Part shown: in pieces, positions 18,734 through 27,068 of the stretch
Layout: every line of letters starts with the position of its first letter
How positions within the stretch are numbered: the first letter of the stretch is position 1
Assembly (NCBI RefSeq): GCF_038049925.1
Contig: NZ_CP145809.1
Coordinates: forward strand, 2,266,599-2,330,598
From: Georgenia sp. M64
GTDB taxonomy: Bacteria; Actinomycetota; Actinomycetes; Actinomycetales; Actinomycetaceae
Reading direction: 5' to 3'
Length of the DNA: 64,000 bases
The notes under the pieces: generated by a model
The model's input: only the letters and a program-made list of their open reading frames with translations
What the model was told of the DNA's origin: nothing
Databases searched by the model: none
Translations under genes and position numbers: made by a program

Positions 18734-19942
18734 ATGACAAGCACGCGCCCAGTTGTCGCCGGGGCCGATACCCATGCCGACACGCATCACATCGCCGTCC
18801 TCGACGCCGCCACCGGCGCGTTGCTCGGCGACCGGCAGTTCCCGGCCACGACAGCGGGATACCGGGCGATCCTCGCTTTCGTGGCCGAGCTCGGCGAGCT
18901 GGTCCGGTTCGGGGTCGAGGGCACGAACTCCTACGGGGCTGGGTTGAGCCGGCACCTGCAGGGCGCGGGTGTGCCGGTGCGGGAGGTGATACGCCCGAAC
19001 CGTGCCGCACGACGCCTGCGAGGCAAGTCCGATCCGCTGGACGCGATCACCGCCGCGCAGGTGGCACTCGCCGGCGAGGACCTCCCGATCCCGAAGGCCA
19101 GTGACGGTCCGGTGGAGTCCATCCGGGTCCTGGCGATGGTCCGGGACTCCGCGGTCAAGGCCCGCGCGAACGTCCTCCGCCAGATCGGGATGATCCTGGT
19201 ATCGGCACCCGCCGAGCAACGGGAGAAGTTGCAGAAACTGGGTGAGAAGGCGCTGCTGGACACGCTGCGGCGCTCCCGCCCCGGCGATCTCCTCACCGGC
19301 GTCGACCACGCCACAGCGACCGCGCTGCGCCATCTCGCCCGCCGCCACGAACACCTCACCGAGGAGATCGCCGAGACCACCGACCAGCTCCGCGCCCTCG
19401 TCGAGCACGTCAACCCCGCGCTGCTGGCCACCAAGGGCGTCGGGGTCGTCACCGCCGCGCAGCTACTGATCACCGCCGGGGACAACCCGCACCGAATCAC
19501 CGGCAAGGCCGCGTTCGCCGCGCTCACCGGCACCAGCCCGATCCCGGCCTCCAGCGGCAAGACGAACCGGCATCGCCTCAACCGCGGCGGCGACCGCCGC
19601 GCCAACTTCGCCATCCACACCATCGCGCTCGTCCGGATGAGCATGGACCCGCGCACCAAGGCCTACATCGCGAAGAAACTCACCGAGGGCAAGACCAAGC
19701 TCGAAGCGATCCGCTGCCTCAAACGACACATCGCGAACGAGATCTACACACTGCTCACAAACCCGCCAGCCGTGCCTGACGTCACCGACCTGCGCCCCGC
19801 CCGCCTCGCCCGAGGACTATCCCTCCAGACCGTCGCGGACCACTTCGGCGTCTGGCCCATGCACATCTCCACCATCGAACGCGGCAAACGCCGCGACGAC
19901 GACCTCACCCACCGCTACCGCCAATGGCTCAACGCCGCTTGA
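18734..19942 (+). CDS. IS110 family transposase
   Basis: 402 residues. The N-terminal DEDD (RuvC-like) domain shows GADTHADTHHIAVLD, FGVEGTNSYGAGL and KSDPLDAITAA. The C-terminal transposase_20 domain shows LLATKGVGVVTAAQLLI, FAALTGTSPIPASSGK and HRLNRGGDRRANFAIH with the catalytic-type serine. Residues about 352-402 add a Cro/C1-like helix-turn-helix (SLQTVADHFGVWPMHISTIE), unusual for the family. The ATG at 18734 follows GGAAGGGC. The gene is intact, so the element may be active. Confidence 0.95.
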   Translation: MTSTRPVVAGADTHADTHHIAVLDAATGALLGDRQFPATTAGYRAILAFVAELGELVRFGVEGTNSYGAGLSRHLQGAGVPVREVIRPNRAARRLRGKSDPLDAITAAQVALAGEDLPIPKASDGPVESIRVLAMVRDSAVKARANVLRQIGMILVSAPAEQREKLQKLGEKALLDTLRRSRPGDLLTGVDHATATALRHLARRHEHLTEEIAETTDQLRALVEHVNPALLATKGVGVVTAAQLLITAGDNPHRITGKAAFAALTGTSPIPASSGKTNRHRLNRGGDRRANFAIHTIALVRMSMDPRTKAYIAKKLTEGKTKLEAIRCLKRHIANEIYTLLTNPPAVPDVTDLRPARLARGLSLQTVADHFGVWPMHISTIERGKRRDDDLTHRYRQWLNAA

Positions 19943-20106
19943 CAACCCATAGGAGCATCACACGGCGCGGGCGCGCGCCAGGAGATGCGCCACAGCGCAG
20001 GAGCCCGCGACCGCTGGGAGGATCGCCACCGCAGCCGTGCGGGGAAGGTTCCCCGCCGCGACCCTGTTGCAGGAGAAGTCGGTCGGACCACGGGAGAGGA
20101 CGAGGG

Positions 20107-20997
20107 ATGCCGGACTACGGCCACGAGATGCGCGGCGGCGCGTTCATCACCCCCTCGGCCCGTGACGCCGCGGGCACGGTCCGCCTCGCCACCACGGCCG
20201 AGGACGCCGGGCTCGACGTCGTCGCCTTCCAGGACCACCCGTACCAGCCGGCGTTCCTCGACGCCTGGACACTGCTCTCGTGGGTGGGGGCGTGCACCTG
20301 GCGCGTCCACCTCATGCCCGACGTCGCGAACCTCCCCCTCCGACAGCCTGCCGTGCTCGCGCGCTCGGCGGCGAGCCTCGACCTCCTCACCGGCGGACGT
20401 GTCGAGCTGGGCCTCGGCGCCGGCGCCTTCTGGGACGCGATCGTCGCCATGGGCGGTCCCCGCCTCAGCCCGGGCGACGCCGTCGACGCCCTCGGTGAGG
20501 CGATCGACGTCATCCGTGAGCTGTGGGACCCCACGCGCCGCCTCGTGCGCGCGGGCGGCGAGCACCACCACCTCGACGGCGCGAAGCCCGGACCGGCTCC
20601 CGCGCACCGGGTCCCGATCTGGATCGGCGCCGTACGCCCCCGCATGCTGAGGTTGACCGGACGTCTCGGCGACGGCTGGGTGCCGAGCTCGGCCTACGTG
20701 CCGCCGTCCGACCTGGCCGCACCGAACGGAGTCATCGACGACGCAGCGCGCGCGGCGGGCCGGGACCCGGCGGACGTGCGGCGTCTGTACAACATCGGCG
20801 GGGACTTCTCGCGGGGCGCAGGATTCCTCCGTGGCCCGGCGCCGGTGTGGGCCGAGCAGCTCGCGGAGGTCGCCCTGACCCACGGGATGAGCACCTTCAT
20901 CGTCGCCGCCGACACCGCGGACGACATCCGGCGCTTCGGCCACGAGGTGATGCCGGACCTGCGCGAGCGGGTCGCCGCCGAGCGGGCGACGCGATGA
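20107..20997 (+). CDS. LLM class flavin-dependent oxidoreductase
   Basis: 296 residues, luciferase-like TIM barrel. The N-terminal EDAGLDVVAFQDHPYQ pattern, SAASLDLLTGGRVELGLGAG and VPIWIGAVRPRMLRLTGRLGDGW are typical of F420- or FMN-dependent LLM enzymes; F420 is likely in this lineage. Substrate not predictable. The ATG at 20107 follows GAGAGGACGAGGG. The stop overlaps the thioredoxin-like gene by ATGA. Confidence 0.88.
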   Translation: MPDYGHEMRGGAFITPSARDAAGTVRLATTAEDAGLDVVAFQDHPYQPAFLDAWTLLSWVGACTWRVHLMPDVANLPLRQPAVLARSAASLDLLTGGRVELGLGAGAFWDAIVAMGGPRLSPGDAVDALGEAIDVIRELWDPTRRLVRAGGEHHHLDGAKPGPAPAHRVPIWIGAVRPRMLRLTGRLGDGWVPSSAYVPPSDLAAPNGVIDDAARAAGRDPADVRRLYNIGGDFSRGAGFLRGPAPVWAEQLAEVALTHGMSTFIVAADTADDIRRFGHEVMPDLRERVAAERATR

Positions 20998-21323
20998 GCG
21001 GCGTCCTCAGCGCCGCTGAGCTCGGGGCCCCTGCGCTCGGCGAGCGGGCGACGATCGTCCAGGTCTCCAGCGCCTTCTGCGCACCGTGCCGGGCGGCACG
21101 GACCGTGGCGGCACATGTCGCGGGGACGAGCGACGGGGTGGCACACGTCGAGCTCGACGTCGCGGGTCACGAGGAGCTCGCCGAGCGCCTCGGGGTCACG
21201 GCCACGCCGACCGTCCTCGTCCTCGACCGCGCCGGGAGCGTCCGGCACCGGCTCGAGGGAGTGCCACGACTGGCGTGGCTGCGCGCGAGCGTCGACGAGG
21301 CAGCCGGCGACCTCCCGATGTAG
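20994..21323 (+). CDS. Thioredoxin-like protein
   Basis: 109 residues with a thioredoxin fold. The redox motif is FCAPCRAA (CAPC in place of CGPC), and the cis-proline segment is VTATPTVLVLD. It lacks a signal peptide, so is cytoplasmic. The ATG overlaps the preceding stop, which implies co-expression with the flavin-dependent oxidoreductase. Confidence 0.9.
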   Translation: MSGVLSAAELGAPALGERATIVQVSSAFCAPCRAARTVAAHVAGTSDGVAHVELDVAGHEELAERLGVTATPTVLVLDRAGSVRHRLEGVPRLAWLRASVDEAAGDLPM

Positions 21324-21454
21324 GCCGACCGGCCCGAGCCGGGCCGACACCATTCCGAGACAGGCCGACCGTCACGGACCAAGGTCCTGCACCGCGTGTG
21401 ACGTCTGCCCCAGGATGGGGTGGTCAGAGTCGACACAAACAGGAGGACCCGCAC

Positions 21455-22210
21455 ATGTCGTTCCAGGACAAGGTCGCGATCGTCACAGGCGGTGGCTCGG
21501 GGCTCGGAGAAGCGATCGGCAAGGAGCTCGCCGCCAAGGGCGCCAAGGTCGTGCTCAGCGACATCAACCTCGCCGCCGCCCAGCGCGTGGCGGACGAGAT
21601 CACCACCGCGGGCGGTACCGCCTCCGCGGTCGAGCAGGACACGGCCGTCAAGGCGGACTCGGAGAAGGTGGTCCGCTACGCCGTCGAGACCTACGGCGCA
21701 CTCCATCTCGCGGTCAACAACGCCGGGATCGGCGGCAAGAACGCGCCCGCGGGCGAGACGGACCTGGACGAGTGGGACAAGGTCATCGGGATCAACCTCA
21801 ACGGCGTCCTCTACGGGATGCGGTACCAGATCCCGGAGATGCTCAAGGCGGGCGCGGAGCGCAGCGCCATCGTCAACATGGCCTCGATCCACGGCTCCGT
21901 GGCGGCTCTGGGCAACGGCGCGTACACCGCCGCCAAGCACGGCGTCGTCGGGATCACCAGGAACGCGGCGGCCGAGTACGGCGCCCAGGGTCTGCGCATC
22001 AACTCGGTCGGCCCGGGCTACATCCACACGCCTCTGCTCGACAACAACCTCACGCCGGACGTCATCGAGATGCTCGCCGGCAAGCACCCGCTCGGACGTC
22101 TCGGCCGCCCGGAGGAGGTCGCGCACCTGGTGTGCTTCCTGCTGTCCGAGGACGCCTCGTTCATCACCGGCGGGTACTACCTCGTCGACGGCGGGTACAC
22201 CACGGTGTGA
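21455..22210 (+). CDS. Short-chain dehydrogenase/reductase
   Basis: 251 residues, classical SDR. The cofactor motif is TGGGSGLG (residues 11-18), followed by NNAG, the catalytic serine in NMASIHGS and YTAAK. The C-terminal signature SVGPGYIHTPLL and VDGGYTTV are normal. An aspartate after beta-strand 2 (LSDINL) suggests NAD(H) preference. The ATG at 21455 follows AGGAGGACC. Substrate unknown. Confidence 0.93.
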   Translation: MSFQDKVAIVTGGGSGLGEAIGKELAAKGAKVVLSDINLAAAQRVADEITTAGGTASAVEQDTAVKADSEKVVRYAVETYGALHLAVNNAGIGGKNAPAGETDLDEWDKVIGINLNGVLYGMRYQIPEMLKAGAERSAIVNMASIHGSVAALGNGAYTAAKHGVVGITRNAAAEYGAQGLRINSVGPGYIHTPLLDNNLTPDVIEMLAGKHPLGRLGRPEEVAHLVCFLLSEDASFITGGYYLVDGGYTTV

Positions 22211-22224
22211 GCTCGCCCGTGCCA

Positions 22225-22268
22225 CGCAGGGTCCGCCGTCGGCTCGTCCGGCCGCGGCGGACCCTGCG
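22225..22268 (+). terminator. Terminator-type hairpin after the SDR gene
   Basis: A perfect 14-bp stem, CGCAGGGTCCGCCG (22225-22238) with CGGCGGACCCTGCG (22255-22268), has a 16-base loop and starts 15 bases after the stop codon. There is no U-tract, which is common for actinobacterial terminators. Confidence 0.75.
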
Positions 22269-22324
22269 GTGCGCCGGTGAGGGACCGTTCGCCCTGACGC
22301 CGGGCGGGTGCCGTCACACCGTTG

Positions 22325-22457
22325 TCGGCGCCGTCACTCGCGGACATGCGCCATCACGCCGTGACCGGCGCCGCCGTCACGTGCGGACCCGCGCCATCAC
22401 GCCGTGACCGGCGCCGTCACCCCTCAGGCGCCGTCACCCTCAGGCGCCGTCGCCTTC
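22325..22457. repeat. Degenerate repeats between convergent genes
   Basis: GCGCCATCACGCCGTGACCG occurs twice (from about 22349 and 22392). It is followed by several short GGCGCCGTC(A/G)CC..TCAGGCGCCGTC units running up to the HAD gene stop. No gene is present. The units are self-complementary and may act as a bidirectional terminator. Confidence 0.65.
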
Positions 22458-23247
22458 AGGCCCGCGCGGAGGCGAAGCGACGGACCCAGCCCTCGACGTA
22501 GTCGGCCGTCTCCTCCCAGTCGCGGACGGCGTGCACGGGCATCCCCAGGCGGATGACGGGATAGTCGTTGCCGCCCTCGTCCAGCCGGTCACCGACGAAG
22601 AGGATGTCGGACACGGCGATGCCCGTCTGCTCGCTGAGCCGCTCCATCCCGTAGGCCTTGTCCACGCCCTTGCGGGTGATGTCCACCGACGTCGAGCCGC
22701 CGGAGCGGACCTCCAGGTCCGGCAGGAGCTCGGCGACGGCGTCGCGCAGACGCCCCTTCTTCTCGCCGGTGGGGTCCCACGCCTTCTTCGCGTCGAGCGG
22801 TGCCTCCTGGCCCAGTGCCGAGAAGGTGATCTGGGAGCCGCGGTCCTCGAGGATGTCGCCCCAGGTCTGCTCCTCCCAGAGGCCGAGACGGCGGGCCTCA
22901 CCCTCCACCGCCGCGAGAGCACGCGACCGCTCGTCGTCGGTGAGGTCGTGGTTGTAGACCTGCTCCCACGTCGCGCCCTCGTGGCGCAGGTAGCGCGTGC
23001 CGCACGTGGGCATGAGGTGCAGCCGGGAGAGCTGCTCGTCCGTGGCGTCGAGGTGGGCGAGGACCTGGTCGCTGAACTGACCGAAGTGACCGCCGGAGAT
23101 GATGCACACCGGCACCTCGTCCAGCAGTGCGGTCAGGGCGCGCCCCATGCGCTCGGGCATCGGCGACTTCGACGGCGCGAGCGTGTCGTCGAGGTCGAAG
23201 GCGATGAGTCGCACGTCCGTCGCGTCGGCCTGGGTCTCGTCGGTCAT
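22456..23247 (-). CDS. HAD-IIB family hydrolase
   Basis: 263 residues. HAD motif I is AFDLDDTLAPS (nucleophile and acid/base aspartates), motif II is CIISGG, and motif IV is DILFVGDRLDEGGND. The cap is of the IIB (Cof/sucrose-phosphatase/phosphomannomutase-like) type. It probably dephosphorylates a sugar phosphate. The ATG has GAGGAGATCA upstream. Monocistronic, divergent from the aldo/keto reductase. Confidence 0.88.
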   Translation of the reverse strand: MTDETQADATDVRLIAFDLDDTLAPSKSPMPERMGRALTALLDEVPVCIISGGHFGQFSDQVLAHLDATDEQLSRLHLMPTCGTRYLRHEGATWEQVYNHDLTDDERSRALAAVEGEARRLGLWEEQTWGDILEDRGSQITFSALGQEAPLDAKKAWDPTGEKKGRLRDAVAELLPDLEVRSGGSTSVDITRKGVDKAYGMERLSEQTGIAVSDILFVGDRLDEGGNDYPVIRLGMPVHAVRDWEETADYVEGWVRRFASARA

Positions 23248-23316
23248 TGATCTCCTCGGGTGGTCGTCCTGTGATTATGCCGTGTCCCCGCAGACCGCCC
23301 GGAGCACAATGTCCCC

Positions 23317-24144
23317 ATGACCACCGTGCCGCTCCTCACGCTCAACGACGGGCACCGCCTGCCGGCCATCGGCCTGGGCACCTACCCCATGACCGACGAG
23401 GTGGCCGCGACCGCCGTCGCCTCGGCGCTGCGCATGGGTTACCGCCTCGTCGACACCGCCGCGAAGTACGGCAACGAGGTGGGCGTCGGCCGCGGGATCG
23501 CCGATTCCGGTGTGCCGCGCGAGGAGGTCCTCCTCACGAGCAAGCTTCGAGGGCAGGATCAGGGCTACGACGAGACGTTGCGGGCCTTCGACGCCAGCCG
23601 CCGGGACCTCGGCGTGGACTACCTCGACCTCTACCTCATCCACTGGCCGCTGCCCCGGGTCGACAAGTTCGTCGACACCTGGCGGGCGCTGATCCGCCTG
23701 CGCGAGGAGGGACTCGTGCGCTCGATCGGCGTCTCGAACTTCACGGTGGACCACCTTGACCGGCTCATCACGGAGACCGGGGTGACCCCAGCCGTGAACC
23801 AGATCGAGCTCCACCCGGCCTTTCCCCAGGAGCAGATGCGTGCCGCGCACGCCGAGCGCGGGATCATCACCCAGTCGTGGAGCCCGCTCGGACGGGCTCG
23901 TCTGCTCGACGCCCCGGCCATCGTCGAGGCAGCCGGGCACCACGGAGTCACCCCGGCCCAGGCCGTGCTGCGCTGGCACCACCAGCTCGGGGCTGTGCCG
24001 ATCCCGAAGTCGGCCGACCCGGAGCGGCAACGTGAGAACCTCGACATCTTCCGCTTCGCGCTCCACGAGCCCGAGCTCGACCGAATCTCCGCACTCGCCC
24101 GCTCCCGGTACGGCGGCGACCCGGACGTTCACGAGGAGTTCTGA
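23317..24144 (+). CDS. Aldo/keto reductase (2,5-diketogluconate-reductase type)
   Basis: 275 residues, NADPH-dependent AKR5-like barrel. The catalytic tetrad is D (LVDTAAKYGNE), Y in the same motif, K (LLTSKL) and H (LIHWP). IPKSADPERQRENLDIF binds NADPH. There is no ribosome-binding site; a -10-like CACAAT (23305-23310) lies 6 bases before the ATG, so the mRNA may be leaderless. Confidence 0.92.
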   Translation: MTTVPLLTLNDGHRLPAIGLGTYPMTDEVAATAVASALRMGYRLVDTAAKYGNEVGVGRGIADSGVPREEVLLTSKLRGQDQGYDETLRAFDASRRDLGVDYLDLYLIHWPLPRVDKFVDTWRALIRLREEGLVRSIGVSNFTVDHLDRLITETGVTPAVNQIELHPAFPQEQMRAAHAERGIITQSWSPLGRARLLDAPAIVEAAGHHGVTPAQAVLRWHHQLGAVPIPKSADPERQRENLDIFRFALHEPELDRISALARSRYGGDPDVHEEF

Positions 24145-24381
24145 GGTCGGGACCGCCGCGTCCGAACGCCCTCTCGAAGGTTTGAGCGCACACGGCCACG
24201 ACGAACGTGTGGGCTCGGGCTCAGCCCGCTCCCCTGCTCCCCGCTGCAGCCCGCTCCCTCGCTCCCCGCCGCAGCACCCTGTGCCATGGGTCTTCCTTCC
24301 CTCCCCACTGTTCCTCCACAGGTGTGGTTCCTGCGTGGGTGTCCACAAATTTGGCGGAATGACGCCATTCCTCTGGACCTG

Positions 24382-24397
24382 CCGAACGTCCGTTCGA
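24382..24397. promoter_or_regulatory. LexA (SOS) box
   Basis: CCGAAC-GTCC-GTTCGA differs at one position from the actinobacterial SOS box TCGAAC-N4-GTTCGA. A -10-like TACGGT (24398-24403) follows directly, so bound LexA would block the promoter of the HNH gene, whose ATG is 40 bases downstream. Confidence 0.75.
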
Positions 24398-24436
24398 TAC
24401 GGTGGAGGTTGACACGGACGAGGGAGGTGAGTGGTC

Positions 24437-26050
24437 ATGGCGGTCACCGCCGAGCTGCCCGGGAGCCCGACCGTCGCCCTGCTCACCACGGCGCAGGACG
24501 CCCTGAGCCAGGTTCTGGCGACCGACCTGCTCGACCACCCCGCCCAGGTCGCCCTCGACGTCCTCGACCAGGCCGAGACCCTGCGCCGCCAGGTCGAGGC
24601 CCTGACCGCCCGGGCCCTGACCGCGGTCGAGGCCGACGGCCGGTGGGCCCTGGACGGGGCCCGGTCCATGGCCACCTGGTACCGGCACCGCTCCGGCCGC
24701 CACCACAGCGCCGCGGCCCGCAAGGTCCGCCAGGCCCGCGCCCTGCGCGACCACCTCCCCGCCACCGCGACCGCCCTGGCGACCGGCACGATCAGCGTCG
24801 ACCACGCCGCCGCCCTGGTCCGCCACACCACCGACACCCCGGCCCGCCAGGCCCTGCTACGCCACCACGACGTCGGCGAGGACTTCCTCCTGGGCCACGC
24901 CACCACCATGGACGCCCAGGGCTTCACCCTGGCCCTGCGCCACTGGGCCCTGCGCGCGGACCCCGACGCCGCCGACCGCGCCTACCGCGCCGACGCCGAC
25001 CGCGAGGAGTTCTACCTCGCCGAGACCACCGACGGCTACGTCCCCGGCGGGTGGCTCTCCAAAGCCACCGGCACCGCGCTCCTGACCGCCCTCGACGCCC
25101 GGGTCGGCACCCCCGCCGCGACCGATACCCGCACCCCCAACCAGCGCCGCGCCGGCGCCCTGGCCTCCCTGGCCCACCTCACCCTCGACGCCGGCATTCT
25201 CAAACCCTTCGCCCGCACCCGCCCCCACCTGTGCGTCACCGTCCCCTTCACCACCCTGACCCTGCTCGCCCAGACCACCCCCACCCCCCACCACCCCTCC
25301 TGCCCCGCCACCACGCCCCGCCCCGCCAGCCCTGGCCCCACCGGCCCCGGCGTCACCAGCCCCGGCGTCACCAGCCCCGGCGTCACCAGCCCCGGCCCCA
25401 CCGGCCCCGGCGTCACCAGCCCCGGCGTCACCAGCCCCGGCCCCACCGGCCCCGGCCCGGGCGCGGCGTTCGGCCTCACCCCGGCCACGACCGACGCCAC
25501 GGGCGGGACCGGCGCCACGGACCCCGCGGCCACCACCGGCGCCACCAGCGCCACCGGCGCCGCGGCCGCCCGGTGTACCTGCGGCGCCCCCGAGGCGCTC
25601 ATCAGCGCCGACCTCGACGTGGCCGCGATGGCCGCCGCGGAACCCGCCACCTTCCCCGACGGCACCCCCCTGCCCCACGCGCTCCTGGCCCGCCTGGCCT
25701 GCTCCTCCGGGATCCACCGCGTGGTGTTCGGGCCCGACTCCCAACCCCTGGACGTCGGCCGCGAGGAACGCCTCTACACCACCGCCCAGACCCGGGCCAT
25801 CATCGCCCGGGACCGCCACTGCCAGTACCCCGACTGCACCGCCCCACCAGGCGAGGGCGAGATCCACCACTCCCTGTGGTGGTACGCCCACCACGGCCCC
25901 ACCGACCTCCGCAAAGGCATCCTGCTCTGCTGGCACCACCACGACCACGTCCACAACCGCCACATCACCATCGAACGACACACCGACCGATGGACCTTCC
26001 ACCGCCGCGACGGCACCCTCCTCGGCACCACCACCTTCCGCACCAACTAG
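24437..26050 (+). CDS. DUF222 / HNH endonuclease (13E12 repeat family)
   Basis: 537 residues. The N-terminal DUF222 domain (helical; RHRSGRHHSAAARKVRQAR, GTISVDHAAALVRHT) is followed by a repetitive Pro/Gly/Thr/Val linker (about residues 298-341). The HNH nuclease domain at the C-terminus has RDRHCQYPDCTAP, IHHSLWWYAHHGPTDL and LCWHHHDHVH with zinc-binding cysteines. The ATG at 24437 is chosen because AGGGAGGTGA ends six bases before it. Family members are common in actinobacteria and of unclear function; some are DNA-damage induced in mycobacteria. A LexA box precedes it. Confidence 0.9.
   Translation: MAVTAELPGSPTVALLTTAQDALSQVLATDLLDHPAQVALDVLDQAETLRRQVEALTARALTAVEADGRWALDGARSMATWYRHRSGRHHSAAARKVRQARALRDHLPATATALATGTISVDHAAALVRHTTDTPARQALLRHHDVGEDFLLGHATTMDAQGFTLALRHWALRADPDAADRAYRADADREEFYLAETTDGYVPGGWLSKATGTALLTALDARVGTPAATDTRTPNQRRAGALASLAHLTLDAGILKPFARTRPHLCVTVPFTTLTLLAQTTPTPHHPSCPATTPRPASPGPTGPGVTSPGVTSPGVTSPGPTGPGVTSPGVTSPGPTGPGPGAAFGLTPATTDATGGTGATDPAATTGATSATGAAAARCTCGAPEALISADLDVAAMAAAEPATFPDGTPLPHALLARLACSSGIHRVVFGPDSQPLDVGREERLYTTAQTRAIIARDRHCQYPDCTAPPGEGEIHHSLWWYAHHGPTDLRKGILLCWHHHDHVHNRHITIERHTDRWTFHRRDGTLLGTTTFRTN
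25330..25460. repeat. 15-bp repeats in the HNH gene linker
   Basis: Units CCCGGCGTCACCAGC (PGVTS) and CCCGGCCCCACCGGC (PGPTG) alternate in blocks: one GPT, three GVTS, one GPT, two GVTS, then two GPT-type units. All are in frame. The block order suggests duplication of larger segments. Confidence 0.9.
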
Positions 26051-26096
26051 CCCGGTCGGCGCACCCGCGGCAACGTCGCCCTTAGGCCTGCGTGCG

Positions 26097-27068
26097 TCAG
26101 TGGCTGGCGAAGTGAGTCGCGAGGCGTGCGAACCCCTCGTCGAGGCCGACCGTCGGGCTCCACCCCAGAGCGTCGCGCGTCCGCCGCTGGTCGAACCAGT
26201 GCGCGGTGCTGAGCTGCTCGGCGAGAAACCGGGTCATCGGCGGCTCGTCCGGTCGCGCGAGAAGGGACCACGTCCGCTCCACCACGGCTCCGACGCCGCG
26301 GGCGATCGGGACCGGGACGGACCACGCCGGCGGCTCGACCCCCGCGGCACGGCACATCCCGCCGATCAGCTCGGCCACCGGCCGGGGCTCACCGTTGGTC
26401 ACGACGAACGCCTCACCGTGGACGGTCTCGACGCGCTCGAGCGCCGCGACGATCGCCGAGACGGCGTTGTCCACGTAGGTGGTGTCGATGAGAGCGGCGC
26501 CGGTGCCGATGCGAGGCAGCCGGCCGGCAGCCGCGCGGTCCACCACACGTTGGACGAGCTGGGTGTCGCCCGGTCCCCACACGATGTGCGGCCGCACGGC
26601 GACGACCGCGAAGCCGGGACGGTCGGCGGCCAGCGCGAGCAGCTCGGCGGCCGCTTTCGTCCGTGCGTAGCTGCCCCGCGCGAGGTCCGGCCGGGCTGGT
26701 TGCGTCCCGGCACCGACGATCGAGGAGCCGGTGTGGGCCACGGAAGGGGAAGAGACGAACACGAAGCGCGCGACCCCCGCGGCGCGGGACGCCTCGAGCA
26801 GGAGGCGGGTGCCCTCGACGTTCGTCCGGACGAACTCCGCCTCCGCGCCGGTGAACGACACCTTCGCCGCGAGGTGGACGACGGCGTCGTGCCCGAGGAC
26901 GGCCGCAGCGACGGCGTCGGCGTCGCTCACCGAGCCGCGCACCTCGCGAACGCCGGCGATCCCCGCCTCGCGCCGCTGCAGCACGGTGACGTCGTCGCCG
27001 CGGTCCCGGAGCGTGCCTGCGACGGCCCGGCCGAGCATCCCCGACGCACCGGTGACGAGCACCTTCAC
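26097..27068 (-). CDS. oleD: 2-alkyl-3-oxoalkanoate reductase OleD
   Basis: 323 residues, extended SDR related to 3-beta-hydroxysteroid dehydrogenase. The Rossmann motif is VTGASGMLGRAVA, and the catalytic residues are S in VFVSSPSVAH and Y-x3-K in SYARTKAAAE. It reduces the beta-keto acid made by OleA to a 2-alkyl-3-hydroxy acid with NADPH. The GTG start at 27068 overlaps the oleBC stop (GTGA, 27065-27068). Identity as OleD rests on the oleA-oleBC-oleD order. Confidence 0.9.
   Translation of the reverse strand: MKVLVTGASGMLGRAVAGTLRDRGDDVTVLQRREAGIAGVREVRGSVSDADAVAAAVLGHDAVVHLAAKVSFTGAEAEFVRTNVEGTRLLLEASRAAGVARFVFVSSPSVAHTGSSIVGAGTQPARPDLARGSYARTKAAAELLALAADRPGFAVVAVRPHIVWGPGDTQLVQRVVDRAAAGRLPRIGTGAALIDTTYVDNAVSAIVAALERVETVHGEAFVVTNGEPRPVAELIGGMCRAAGVEPPAWSVPVPIARGVGAVVERTWSLLARPDEPPMTRFLAEQLSTAHWFDQRRTRDALGWSPTVGLDEGFARLATHFASH

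Larger units (their letters stand above)
18530..19956 (+). mobile_element. IS110-family insertion sequence
   Basis: One transposase gene is preceded by a structured leader of about 200 bases and followed by a short right end. CATAGGAGC occurs in the leader (18639-18647) and just after the transposase (19948-19956). I found no terminal inverted repeats, as expected for the IS110 group. The left boundary is approximate: it must lie between the lipoprotein promoter region and the leader hairpin at 18621. The element sits between the lipoprotein gene and an oxidoreductase gene, and no gene is visibly broken. Confidence 0.75.

Noticed and set aside
18530-19956. Terminal inverted repeats or target-site duplication of the IS element
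   Set aside because: I looked at both flanks and found neither, which agrees with the IS110 mechanism; only the nonamer CATAGGAGC is shared.
21395-21410. CRP-like site upstream of the SDR gene (TGTGACGTCTGC...)
   Set aside because: Only the left half-site is present; the right half TCACA is missing.
24437-26050. HNH gene as part of a restriction or phage-defence system
   Set aside because: No methyltransferase, helicase or other defence partner is adjacent; DUF222-HNH genes are usually solitary repeats in actinobacteria.
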